Source of the DNA: Tistlia consotensis USBA 355
Lineage (GTDB): Bacteria; Pseudomonadota; Alphaproteobacteria; Kiloniellales; DSM-21159
NCBI RefSeq assembly: GCF_900177295.1
Contig: NZ_FWZX01000044.1
Span: forward strand, 1 to 45,633
Direction: 5' to 3'
DNA length: 45,633 nucleotides
Both the position numbers and the translations under genes were made by a program. Positions 16,848 through 24,308 of the stretch are shown here, in pieces. Within the stretch, counting starts at the first letter, position 1. Every line of letters begins with the position of its first letter. Under the pieces are notes generated by a model, which was not told where the DNA came from, did no database searches, and worked only from the letters and a program-made list of their open reading frames with translations.

Positions 16848-17282
16848 GTCACCGCGAGTCCCCGAGTCCTGCTCGCCGGTCGGACCATCGAAAAGTAGCA
16901 GCCCCCTTGCGAGCCATTCTCAGGCCACTCTCAATCTTGAAGAGACGCTCAGTTAGTGCTGGATTCGGCTGGGCAAGAATCGGTCAAATTCAGCATGACT
17001 TCGCAGCGCAACAAGGTTATGAAAAATACAGGATTGCACGGACGGGACCCTTCCGTTCGACAAAGAGGACCAGCAATGAGCGACGGCAGTCGATCTCTTA
17101 GCGGGCAGGACGCGATCCGGGTTTAGGCTTCCACTCCCAGCCCGGCGCTTCTTGCCACACAGGATGCGATCGGGCATGCATACAAGGACTGTCAATCGGC
17201 AAATCGGTGATCGCGCCGCTGGGCTATTCGCCCAGCACCGCGTGCTGCGCCCTTGCTTTGAGAGAGCAAGGCGCGGCTGGCA
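16848..17282. other. Leader region of the transport cargo with two hairpins
   Basis: No gene of normal size is visible here. Two hairpins precede the ABC permease start: GCTGGGC at 17218-17224 with GCCCAGC at 17230-17236, and CCTTGCT at 17251-17257 with AGCAAGG at 17265-17271. The second ties up the AAGG that is the best ribosome-binding candidate, 11 bp before the ATG at 17283. A 16-codon reading frame with a GAGGA site starts at about 17076. Promoter boxes could not be assigned with confidence. Confidence 0.5.
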
Positions 17283-19016
17283 ATGACGTACCCGATTCCC
17301 CCGGTCTCCGTCGAAAAGAGCCAGCGCGCTCTGACCCTTTTGGATCTCGTCGCCGTTCTTCTGGTCCTTGGCGCTCTGGTCTTTCTGGCCGAGGCCAGCC
17401 ACGGGCTCGCGCAGCCGCTCCCCGAGCCGGGGGTAAGCCCCATCACGCTCGATCCCGCCGCGCTGCCCGGCTATGCCGCGCGGACGACGCTGCGCATGCT
17501 GGCGGCGATGGGGCTGTCGCTTCTCTTTACGTTCACCTATGCGACCTGGGCCGCGAAGAGCCGTCGCGCCGAATTCGTCCTGATACCGCTGCTCGACATC
17601 CTGCAATCGGTGCCGATCCTCGGCTTCATCTCGGTCACGGTGGTCTTTTTCATGTCGCTGGCGCCTGGACGGATGCTGGGCGCCGAGTTCGCTGCCGTCT
17701 TCGCCATCTTCACCAGCCAGGCCTGGAACATGGCGTTCAGCTTCTACCAGTCGCTGCGAACGGTGCCGGAGGAGCTAGGGGAGGCCGCCCGCTCGTTCCG
17801 GCTCAGCCCGTGGATGCGCTTCTGGCGGCTGGAGGTGCCGTTCGCCATGCCGGCTCTCGTCTGGAACATGATGATGTCGATGTCGGGCGGCTGGTTCTTC
17901 GTCGTCGCCTCGGAGGCGATCAGCGTCGGCGACACGACCGTCACGCTGCCGGGGATCGGGTCCTACATCGCGCTCGCCATCGAGCACCGGGACCTCGGCG
18001 CCATCGGCTGGGCGATCAGCACCATGTTCGTCGTAATCCTGATCTACGACCAGCTCCTCTTCCGCCCGCTCGTCGCCTGGGCGGATCGGTTCCGCTTCGA
18101 GCAGGAGATGGGTGTCACCCCGCCGGGCTCCTGGGTGCTGACGGCGCTGCGGCGTTCGCGTCTCGTGGTGCGGGCAACAGCGCCATTCGGGGCCGCCTGG
18201 CGGTGGTCGTACCGGCTCTCTACCAGGGCGGGCAATCAGGGTGTCATGGGAGGTCGCCAGGGCCGCAGAGGGCGCAGGGTCGATCGGATCTGGCACGCGG
18301 CGGTGGTCGCGGTCGCTGCCTTGGCCCTTTGGAAGATCGCGCAGTTCGTGCTGGCCGGCGTCCCGCTCGCCGAGGCGGGAAGAGCCTTCCTCCTCGGGCT
18401 CGCGACCATGACCCGCGTGATCGTGCTGATCGCGATCGCCAGCGCGATCTGGGTGCCCATCGGCGTCTGGATCGGCCTGCGCCCGAATGCCGCGCGCGTC
18501 GTGCAGCCGGTCGCCCAGTTCATGGCGGCCTTCCCGGCCAATCTTCTGTTTCCGCTCGCCGTCTCGGCCATCGTGGCCTTCCGGCTCGACCCGGATGTCT
18601 GGCTCAGCCCGCTCATGATCCTCGGCACCCAGTGGTACATTTTGTTCAACGTCATTGCGGGCGCCTCGACCATCCCGAGCGAGCTGCGCGACATCGGCAC
18701 CAACCTGCGCGTCCGCGGCTGGCTGTGGTGGCGCCGGATCGCCTTGCCTGCCGTCTTCCCGTTCTACCTGACCGGCGCCATCACCGCCTCAGGCGGTTCC
18801 TGGAACGCCAGCATCGTCGCAGAAATCGCGAGCTGGGGCCAGAACAGGCTGCAAGCGCACGGGCTCGGCGCCTACATTGCCGAGGCCACGCAGGCTGGAG
18901 ACTTTCACCGCGTGGTCCTCGGCATCGCCGTGATGAGCGCGTTCGTCGTCGTCATCAACCGCACGTTCTGGCGCCCGCTCTACGCCCGCGCCGAACGCAA
19001 GTTCCGCCTTGGCTGA
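17283..19016 (+). CDS. Fused double permease of a nitrate/sulfonate/bicarbonate-type ABC transporter
   Basis: This 577-residue membrane protein holds two BPD_transp_1 permease domains in one chain. The first has its cytoplasmic EAA loop at about residues 161-195 (VPEELGEAARSF, WRLEVPFAMPAL). The second has it at about 466-496 (IPSELRDIGTNL, WRRIALPAVFPF). A basic linker rich in Arg (residues about 290-335) joins them. Such fused permeases pair with an ATPase of the nitrate/taurine (SsuB/TauB) class, encoded 12 bp downstream. No periplasmic binding protein gene is in the window, so the direction and substrate of transport are unknown. Confidence 0.9.
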   Translation: MTYPIPPVSVEKSQRALTLLDLVAVLLVLGALVFLAEASHGLAQPLPEPGVSPITLDPAALPGYAARTTLRMLAAMGLSLLFTFTYATWAAKSRRAEFVLIPLLDILQSVPILGFISVTVVFFMSLAPGRMLGAEFAAVFAIFTSQAWNMAFSFYQSLRTVPEELGEAARSFRLSPWMRFWRLEVPFAMPALVWNMMMSMSGGWFFVVASEAISVGDTTVTLPGIGSYIALAIEHRDLGAIGWAISTMFVVILIYDQLLFRPLVAWADRFRFEQEMGVTPPGSWVLTALRRSRLVVRATAPFGAAWRWSYRLSTRAGNQGVMGGRQGRRGRRVDRIWHAAVVAVAALALWKIAQFVLAGVPLAEAGRAFLLGLATMTRVIVLIAIASAIWVPIGVWIGLRPNAARVVQPVAQFMAAFPANLLFPLAVSAIVAFRLDPDVWLSPLMILGTQWYILFNVIAGASTIPSELRDIGTNLRVRGWLWWRRIALPAVFPFYLTGAITASGGSWNASIVAEIASWGQNRLQAHGLGAYIAEATQAGDFHRVVLGIAVMSAFVVVINRTFWRPLYARAERKFRLG

Positions 19017-19028
19017 AAGGAGGCCGAT

Positions 19029-20330
19029 ATGGACAACACCCTCTTGTTGGACCTCCAGGCCGTTCGCAAGGCTTTTCCCAAGCCCGACGGCGGCGAACTG
19101 CTCGTTCTCGACGGGATAGACCTGAGATTGCGGGAAGGCGAGATCGTCGGCCTGCTCGGCCGCTCTGGCTCGGGTAAGTCGACGCTGCTCAGGCTCATCG
19201 CCGGTCTGTCGGTCCCGGCTGCCGGATCGATCAGCTATCTCGGTCGGGCGGTGACGGAGCCGCCGCCCGGCATCGCTATGGTGTTTCAGAGCTTTGCGCT
19301 GTTCCCCTGGCTCACCGTTCTCGAAAACGTCGAGCTCGGCCTCGAGGCGCTCGGCCTGCCGCGCGAGGAGATCCGCCGCCGCTCGCTCGACGCCATCGAC
19401 CTGATCGGGCTCGACGGCTTCGAATCCGCCTATCCGCGTGAGCTTTCGGGCGGCATGCGCCAGCGCGTCGGCTTCGCTCGCGCGCTCGTCGTTCACCCCA
19501 ATATCCTCCTGATGGACGAGCCGTTCTCGGCGCTCGACGTGCTGACAGCCGAGACGCTGCGCACGGACTTTCTGGAACTGTGGTCCGAAGGTCAGCTTCC
19601 GATCAAGGGAGTGATCCTGGTCACCCATAACATCGAGGAAGCGGTCCTGATGTGCGACCGCATCCTCGTTTTCGGCAGCAATCCGGGGCGGATACTGAAC
19701 GAGATCAAGGTCGACCTGCCGCAGCCCCGCGACCGTCTCGATCCCGGCTTCCGCGATGTCGTGGAGCGCATTTATGTCGAGATGACCGCCAGGCCCGCCG
19801 CCGAACGCGCCGGAGCGCGGGCCGAGCGGTTCCCGGGGGCCGGCATCGGCACCATCCTGCCGCGTCTGTCGTCGAACCTCTTGTCCGGCCTGCTCGAAGC
19901 CGTGGCTGCGGCGCCATACGACGGCGAGGCCGATCTCCCCGTCATCGCGGCTTCACTGCACATGGAGATCGACCACCTCTTCCCGGCCGCCGAGACGCTG
20001 CAGATGTTGCGCTTTGCCGAAGTGGCCGGCGGCGACATCAGGCTTACGCCCGAGGGAAGGCGGTACGCGCAACTGCAAACCGACGAGCGCAAGCGCCTCT
20101 TCGCCCAGCATCTGCTCACCTACGTTGCACTTGCCGCTCACATCCGGCGTGTCCTGGACGAACGGCCGAGCCATCGCGCTCCGTGGAGCCGATTCTCCGA
20201 CGAGCTTGAGGACCACATGTCGCCGGAGGCGGCCGAGCAGACGCTGCGCGCGGTCATCAGTTGGGGGCGCTATGCCGAGGCGTTCGCCTATGACGCCCAC
20301 ACGCAGATGTTCAGCCTGGAAAATCCCTGA
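19029..20330 (+). CDS. ABC transporter ATPase with AAA-associated C-terminal domain
   Basis: This 433-residue protein has a full ABC ATPase domain: Walker A GRSGSGKS at 44-51, Q-loop Gln87, signature LSGGM at 139-143, Walker B LLMDEP at 160-165 and switch His200. It resembles SsuB/TauB/NrtD. About 170 residues follow (from about residue 260) that match the AAA-associated C-terminal domain found on some nitrate/sulfonate/bicarbonate ATPases. That domain may sense a ligand or partner. A GAAAGGAGG-type site precedes the ATG. It must work with the fused permease upstream. Confidence 0.92.
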   Translation: MDNTLLLDLQAVRKAFPKPDGGELLVLDGIDLRLREGEIVGLLGRSGSGKSTLLRLIAGLSVPAAGSISYLGRAVTEPPPGIAMVFQSFALFPWLTVLENVELGLEALGLPREEIRRRSLDAIDLIGLDGFESAYPRELSGGMRQRVGFARALVVHPNILLMDEPFSALDVLTAETLRTDFLELWSEGQLPIKGVILVTHNIEEAVLMCDRILVFGSNPGRILNEIKVDLPQPRDRLDPGFRDVVERIYVEMTARPAAERAGARAERFPGAGIGTILPRLSSNLLSGLLEAVAAAPYDGEADLPVIAASLHMEIDHLFPAAETLQMLRFAEVAGGDIRLTPEGRRYAQLQTDERKRLFAQHLLTYVALAAHIRRVLDERPSHRAPWSRFSDELEDHMSPEAAEQTLRAVISWGRYAEAFAYDAHTQMFSLENP

Positions 20331-20707
20331 AGATAAGCAATAAATGGAATTCTGGCACACCATTAAACGCGTGTCAGCGTCTCCACTTCGACCATGACTT
20401 CACCTCCCTGCTGTGTGCCGTGTTCGGAGTTGGATGCGAACCTTAAGTTCGCGGTTCTGGTATGGCCTGTAACGGCTTCAAAATCTTCGCGGCGGTGGCC
20501 GCGTGAACAGGTGAGCCAGCCACACACCGAGGTCCGCTTTGATGCGGGGTATCATCAAATCCAGGAACGTCCAAAGGGCCCGCCGTGACGAACGAACGGG
20601 CAAGGGCCATCGCCTTCGGCATACGAAACGGCGGTCACTACAATCGTCCAAACTGGAATGGGTATGTTGCCAAACAGCCGTATCGCAAGGTGCGTCGGCA
20701 TAGCCCC
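20331..20707. other. Intergenic region with a TTTGATG...CATCAAA inverted repeat
   Basis: No convincing gene is present between the ATPase stop and the zinc-ribbon gene on the opposite strand. An inverted repeat, TTTGATG at 20538-20544 and CATCAAA at 20553-20559, has arms like those of the AbiE operators at 4071-4165, with a one-base shorter overall length. Confidence 0.5.
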
Positions 20708-20956
20708 TCAGAAGTCGAAGAGCTCGCTCAGGAACGATTCTTTTTTCTTGCGGTACGGTTTGCCGCTGTGCCCGTAATCTTGCTGGCGGGGTGCCTCTTG
20801 CCTTGGCGACGGATCCGACTGTGTCGCCGATCGCTCGATGATCTTGTCCAGTTCCCCGCGATCCAGCCACACCCCGCGGCATTTCGGGCAGTAGTCGATC
20901 TCGACACCGCTCCGGTCGGTCATGACAAGCGTTTCATCATCAACTGGACATTTCAT
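20708..20956 (-). CDS. TFIIB-type zinc-ribbon protein
   Basis: This 82-residue protein begins MKCPVDDETLVMTDRSGVEI and continues DYCPKCRGVWLDRGELDKII, the zf-TFIIB pattern (CxxC knuckle, then GVWLDRGEL). The first knuckle has only Cys3, as is common for this subgroup. The tail is polar, Gln/Arg/Lys-rich. AGGAGG precedes the ATG at 20956. Such small zinc ribbons are widespread and of unknown function. It lies between the cargo genes but on the opposite strand. Confidence 0.88.
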   Translation of the reverse strand: MKCPVDDETLVMTDRSGVEIDYCPKCRGVWLDRGELDKIIERSATQSDPSPRQEAPRQQDYGHSGKPYRKKKESFLSELFDF

Positions 20957-21020
20957 GCTCTCGTGCCTCCTGTCTGCTGTTACTTCCATCCCGATATAAT
21001 TCCTCGATCTCCTGATTCAA

Positions 21021-21272
21021 TCAGGCTTTCTTCCGGCGCGTGATGTCGGGTTCCGCGCCGATGACCGCCAATCGGACCCCCAAAACCTGGAGAAGTTGAA
21101 ACACCTTGCCGACTTGGCTTGTGGTCTTGCCGTGTTCGACTTCGATGACAAACCGGAGCCCCACGCCGGCGGCCACGGACAGCTCGCGCTGTGTAAGCCC
21201 TTGAGCCTTCCGCCTGGAGCGGATGAAAGTGCCGAGATCGCTCAAAGCCTCGATGGATTGACCGTCATTCAT
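21021..21272 (-). CDS. HipB-like helix-turn-helix regulator (y4mF type), without a HipA partner
   Basis: This 83-residue protein starts MNDGQSIEALSDLGTFIRSR and has a Cro/C1-type HTH (QGLTQRELSVAAGVGLRFVI, then EHGK). The C-terminal KVFQLLQVLGVRLAVIG is typical of HipB-like proteins. These normally pair with a HipA kinase toxin, but no hipA gene is in the window. A perfect 20-bp palindrome covers its start codon, which suggests autorepression. It may instead control the divergent corA operon, whose start lies about 150 bp away. Confidence 0.88.
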   Translation of the reverse strand: MNDGQSIEALSDLGTFIRSRRKAQGLTQRELSVAAGVGLRFVIEVEHGKTTSQVGKVFQLLQVLGVRLAVIGAEPDITRRKKA

Positions 21273-21279
21273 GACGGTC
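21260..21279. promoter_or_regulatory. Perfect palindrome over the start codon of the HTH gene
   Basis: GACCGTCAT-TC-ATGACGGTC is a 9-bp perfect inverted repeat with a 2-bp centre. It includes the ATG at 21272. Position and symmetry fit an operator for the HTH protein itself. Confidence 0.7.
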
Positions 21280-21425
21280 TGATGAAAGCGCCTCCCTCGC
21301 CAGGCGTCAACAAAAAGTTCCCGGTCGGGAATAATTCGATTGGCAAGTAAGGGGTGACTGGATATTGTCCCCTCCGTCGTACAACGACTCTTCCCGGAGA
21401 GCTGCATGAAGGAAAGGAGGCTCCG

Positions 21426-22397
21426 ATGATCCGCGGATTCCTGAACGAAAGCGGTCGCCTAAGGGTGATCGAGGGAGTATCGGAGCTTCCCGAAAACTTG
21501 GTCTGGATCGATCTCGTCAACCCGACCGACGCGGAGGAAAGCGACCTTGAGAAGCGCCTGGGCATCGACATCCCGACCAAGGAAGAGATGGAGGAGATCG
21601 AAATCTCATCACGCCTCTACAACGAGGATGGCGTCGCCTTCATGACGGCCACGCTGCCGGCCCAGGCCGATGGCGATGATCCGCAGATGCATCCGGTGAC
21701 TTTCGTTCTCGCGGGAGAACGGCTGATCACCGTGCGCTACCATGAACCGCGAGCCTTCCAGACATTTCCCCTTCGCGCCGAGAAGGTTCCGATGGGATTC
21801 GAGAGCGGCGAAGGCGTGCTGGTCGCGCTGCTGGAAGCGATCGTCGACCGGCTTGCCGACATCCTGGAGCGGGCGGGCCGGGAAATCGACGGCATCTCCC
21901 GCGACGTCTTCCAGCACAAGGGCGCGAAGCCGACCAAGAGCCAGGATTTCCAGAAGGTCCTTGAGGCCATCGGCCGGAAGGGTGATCTTACCTCGAACAT
22001 TCGCGACAGCCTCGTGACGCTCGAACGGTTGATCGGTTTTCTCGGCCAGGGCGCCATGCAGCGCAAGAGCGGGAAAGACGTGCGTGAGCGCATCAAGACG
22101 CTTTCGAGGGACGTGCGCTCCCTGGCCGATCACGCCAGCTTCCTGTCGCAGAAGATCACCTTCCTGCTCGATGCCACGCTCGGGATGATCAACATCGAGC
22201 AGAACGCGATCATCAAGATCTTCTCCGTCGCGGCCGTGGTGTTCCTGCCTCCGACGCTGGTCGCGTCGAGCTACGGCATGAACTTCGAATACATGCCAGA
22301 ACTTCAGTGGCTGCTCGGCTACCCGTGGGCGATCGGCCTAATGATCCTGTCGGCGATCATCCCCTTCGTCTATTTCAAGCGCCGCGGCTGGCTCTGA
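21426..22397 (+). CDS. corA: CorA-family divalent cation (Mg2+/Co2+/Ni2+) channel
   Basis: This 323-residue protein has the long cytoplasmic alpha/beta and helical domain of CorA. Two C-terminal membrane helices flank the signature GMN at 284-286 (SSYGMNFEYMPEL). The C-terminus ends with the basic FKRRGWL. GAAAGGAGG lies upstream of the ATG at 21426, which is preferred to an upstream in-frame start. CorA proteins are pentameric channels for Mg2+ uptake. It is 21 bp upstream of the antiporter gene and likely in one operon with it and uppP. Confidence 0.95.
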   Translation: MIRGFLNESGRLRVIEGVSELPENLVWIDLVNPTDAEESDLEKRLGIDIPTKEEMEEIEISSRLYNEDGVAFMTATLPAQADGDDPQMHPVTFVLAGERLITVRYHEPRAFQTFPLRAEKVPMGFESGEGVLVALLEAIVDRLADILERAGREIDGISRDVFQHKGAKPTKSQDFQKVLEAIGRKGDLTSNIRDSLVTLERLIGFLGQGAMQRKSGKDVRERIKTLSRDVRSLADHASFLSQKITFLLDATLGMINIEQNAIIKIFSVAAVVFLPPTLVASSYGMNFEYMPELQWLLGYPWAIGLMILSAIIPFVYFKRRGWL

Positions 22398-22418
22398 TCG
22401 GGTGGGAGACGGACTGGA

Positions 22419-23384
22419 ATGCTGTTGGATTTCGGATTAATCGCCGCGGGGCTCGTGCTGCTGTTCATCGGGGGCGAGAGTCTCGTGCGCGGCAGCGTCG
22501 CCATCGCCGAACGCCTCGGTCTCTCCAAGCTCATCATTGGGCTGGTGATCGTTGGTTTCGGCACATCGACGCCGGAGCTTCTGGTCTCGGTCAATGCCGC
22601 CCTCGGCGGCTCGCCGGAGATTGCGTTGGGCAACGTCGTCGGCAGCAATATCGCCAACGCGCTTCTGATCATCGGGATGGCGGCGCTGATCCTGCCCATT
22701 TCAGATTGGAAACGCACGGCCGTTCGCGAGGCGCTGGTCGCCGGTCTCGTCGCGCTGGTGTTGTTCGGATTGGTCCAGGGGCAGGTCATCACGCGTGGGG
22801 AGGGTATCGCGCTCCTGGTTGTCCTGACCGTTTATCTGTTCGCCAGCTACTGGCTGGAGCGGCGCGAAAAGGCGCTGACGGTCTTTGAGCGCGAGACCGA
22901 GGAATTCGAGGATTTGCCGTTCAAGCGCGCGTGGCTTCCGCCGCTCGTCTCTTTGGGTGGAATTGCCCTTCTCGTGATTGGCGCCGATCTTCTGGTGGAC
23001 GGGTCGATCTCGATCGCGCGCGCGTTCGGCGTCCCGGATGCGGTGATCGGCCTTTCACTGGTCGCCGTCGGCACCTCGCTACCCGAACTGGCGACGGCCA
23101 TCGTGGCGGCGATCCGGCGGCATTCCGATGTCGTGGTCGGCAACGTCATCGGCAGCAATATTTTCAATGTCCTCGCCATTCTCGGAACGACCGCGGTCAT
23201 CCAGCCGATCGATGTCGGCGCCCGGTTTCGCGATATCGACACGCCGGTCATGCTCGGCGCGAGCTGCGCGTTGCTCGTGCTCTTGTTCGCAACGCAACGT
23301 ATCGGCCGCCTCTGGGGCATCGGCATGCTCGCCGTCTATGCCGCATACATGATCTTCCTGTTCAGGAACGGGATGGGGTCATGA
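22419..23384 (+). CDS. Calcium/sodium antiporter, YrbG/CaCA family
   Basis: This 321-residue membrane protein has the two inverted alpha repeats of CaCA exchangers. Repeat 1 is at about residues 45-80 (VGFGTSTPELLVS, GNVVGSNIANALL) and repeat 2 at about 215-250 (VAVGTSLPELATA, GNVIGSNIFNVLA). The acidic residues in both PEL motifs are present. It exchanges Ca2+ or a similar ion for Na+ or K+ across the inner membrane. Its stop overlaps the uppP start, showing co-translation. Confidence 0.94.
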   Translation: MLLDFGLIAAGLVLLFIGGESLVRGSVAIAERLGLSKLIIGLVIVGFGTSTPELLVSVNAALGGSPEIALGNVVGSNIANALLIIGMAALILPISDWKRTAVREALVAGLVALVLFGLVQGQVITRGEGIALLVVLTVYLFASYWLERREKALTVFERETEEFEDLPFKRAWLPPLVSLGGIALLVIGADLLVDGSISIARAFGVPDAVIGLSLVAVGTSLPELATAIVAAIRRHSDVVVGNVIGSNIFNVLAILGTTAVIQPIDVGARFRDIDTPVMLGASCALLVLLFATQRIGRLWGIGMLAVYAAYMIFLFRNGMGS

Positions 23385-24223
23385 TGGCGGAGGAGGCGAC
23401 GGGCAATCCGCTCTTTCATCTGGTTGTTCTCGCGATCGTCCAGGGCATAACCGAGTTTCTGCCGATCAGCTCCTCGGCCCATCTGATTCTGGTTCCAGCG
23501 CTGACGGGCTGGGACGACCAAGGGCTCGCAATCGATGTGGCGATGCATATCGGCACACTCTTCGCTGTGATGCTCTACTTCCGGCGCGATACGGCGAGGC
23601 TGGTGACCGGCGGTATCGACGCACTGCGCGGGCGCATGACGGACGACGCCCGGCTCAGCCTCCAGGTTGTTGCCGCGACCGTGCCGGTCGTCATTGCCGG
23701 CTTGCTGCTCAAGGATCACATCGCCAGCGACTGGCGGAGCCCGGCACTCATCACCGCGACCACGCTCGTGTTCGGGATTGTCCTGTGGCTGGCCGACCGG
23801 CGCGCGGCCAAAGCCCGGGGGACGATCGCGCATCTCAGCTGGCGCGACGCCATGATTATCGGCCTGGCGCAGGCGCTCGCCCTGGTTCCCGGTGTCAGCC
23901 GGTCCGGAATCACCATGACGGCGGCGCTCTTTCTCGGCCAGCAGCGCCCCGAGGCCGCGCGCTTCTCCCTGCTTCTGTCCATCCCGACGACAGCAGCCGC
24001 GGGCGTTCTCGGTGGCGCCGACCTCGTCCAGTCAGGCAGCGCAGCGATGCAGACGGATGCGCTTGTCGCAGGCGTGCTGGCGTTCTTCAGCGCGCTTGCC
24101 GCAATAGCCGGGTTGATGGCGTGGCTCCGACGGGCGACCTTTCTGCCGTTCGTTCTCTACCGCCTGATTTTGGCGGGACTGCTCGGAACGCTTTTGGCGA
24201 CAGGCATGCTTGGCAGCGCTTAG
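23381..24223 (+). CDS. uppP: Undecaprenyl-diphosphate phosphatase (UppP/BacA)
   Basis: This 280-residue polytopic protein has both active-site signatures of UppP: QGITEFLPISSSAH at about 21-34 and PGVSRSGIT at about 170-178. It removes one phosphate from undecaprenyl diphosphate, recycling the carrier for peptidoglycan, and can raise bacitracin resistance. The start overlaps the antiporter stop as ATGA; a second ATG follows at once. As cargo it is an extra copy beside the presumed chromosomal gene. UppP enzymes depend on divalent cations, which may relate to the neighbouring CorA and Ca2+ antiporter genes (inference). Confidence 0.94.
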   Translation: MMAEEATGNPLFHLVVLAIVQGITEFLPISSSAHLILVPALTGWDDQGLAIDVAMHIGTLFAVMLYFRRDTARLVTGGIDALRGRMTDDARLSLQVVAATVPVVIAGLLLKDHIASDWRSPALITATTLVFGIVLWLADRRAAKARGTIAHLSWRDAMIIGLAQALALVPGVSRSGITMTAALFLGQQRPEAARFSLLLSIPTTAAAGVLGGADLVQSGSAAMQTDALVAGVLAFFSALAAIAGLMAWLRRATFLPFVLYRLILAGLLGTLLATGMLGSA

Positions 24224-24308
24224 CGGCAGGTCGCACCATCGGTTTGATTGACGCCGCGATTGTCAATTGAAGGCCAGCCCCTGCCGACCGGTCTCCCCCC
24301 TCAAATGG

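Noticed and set aside
16953-17606. Long minus-strand open frame over the start of the ABC permease
   Set aside because: It overlaps the well-supported permease gene in the opposite direction, is low-complexity and has no recognisable domain or ribosome-binding site.
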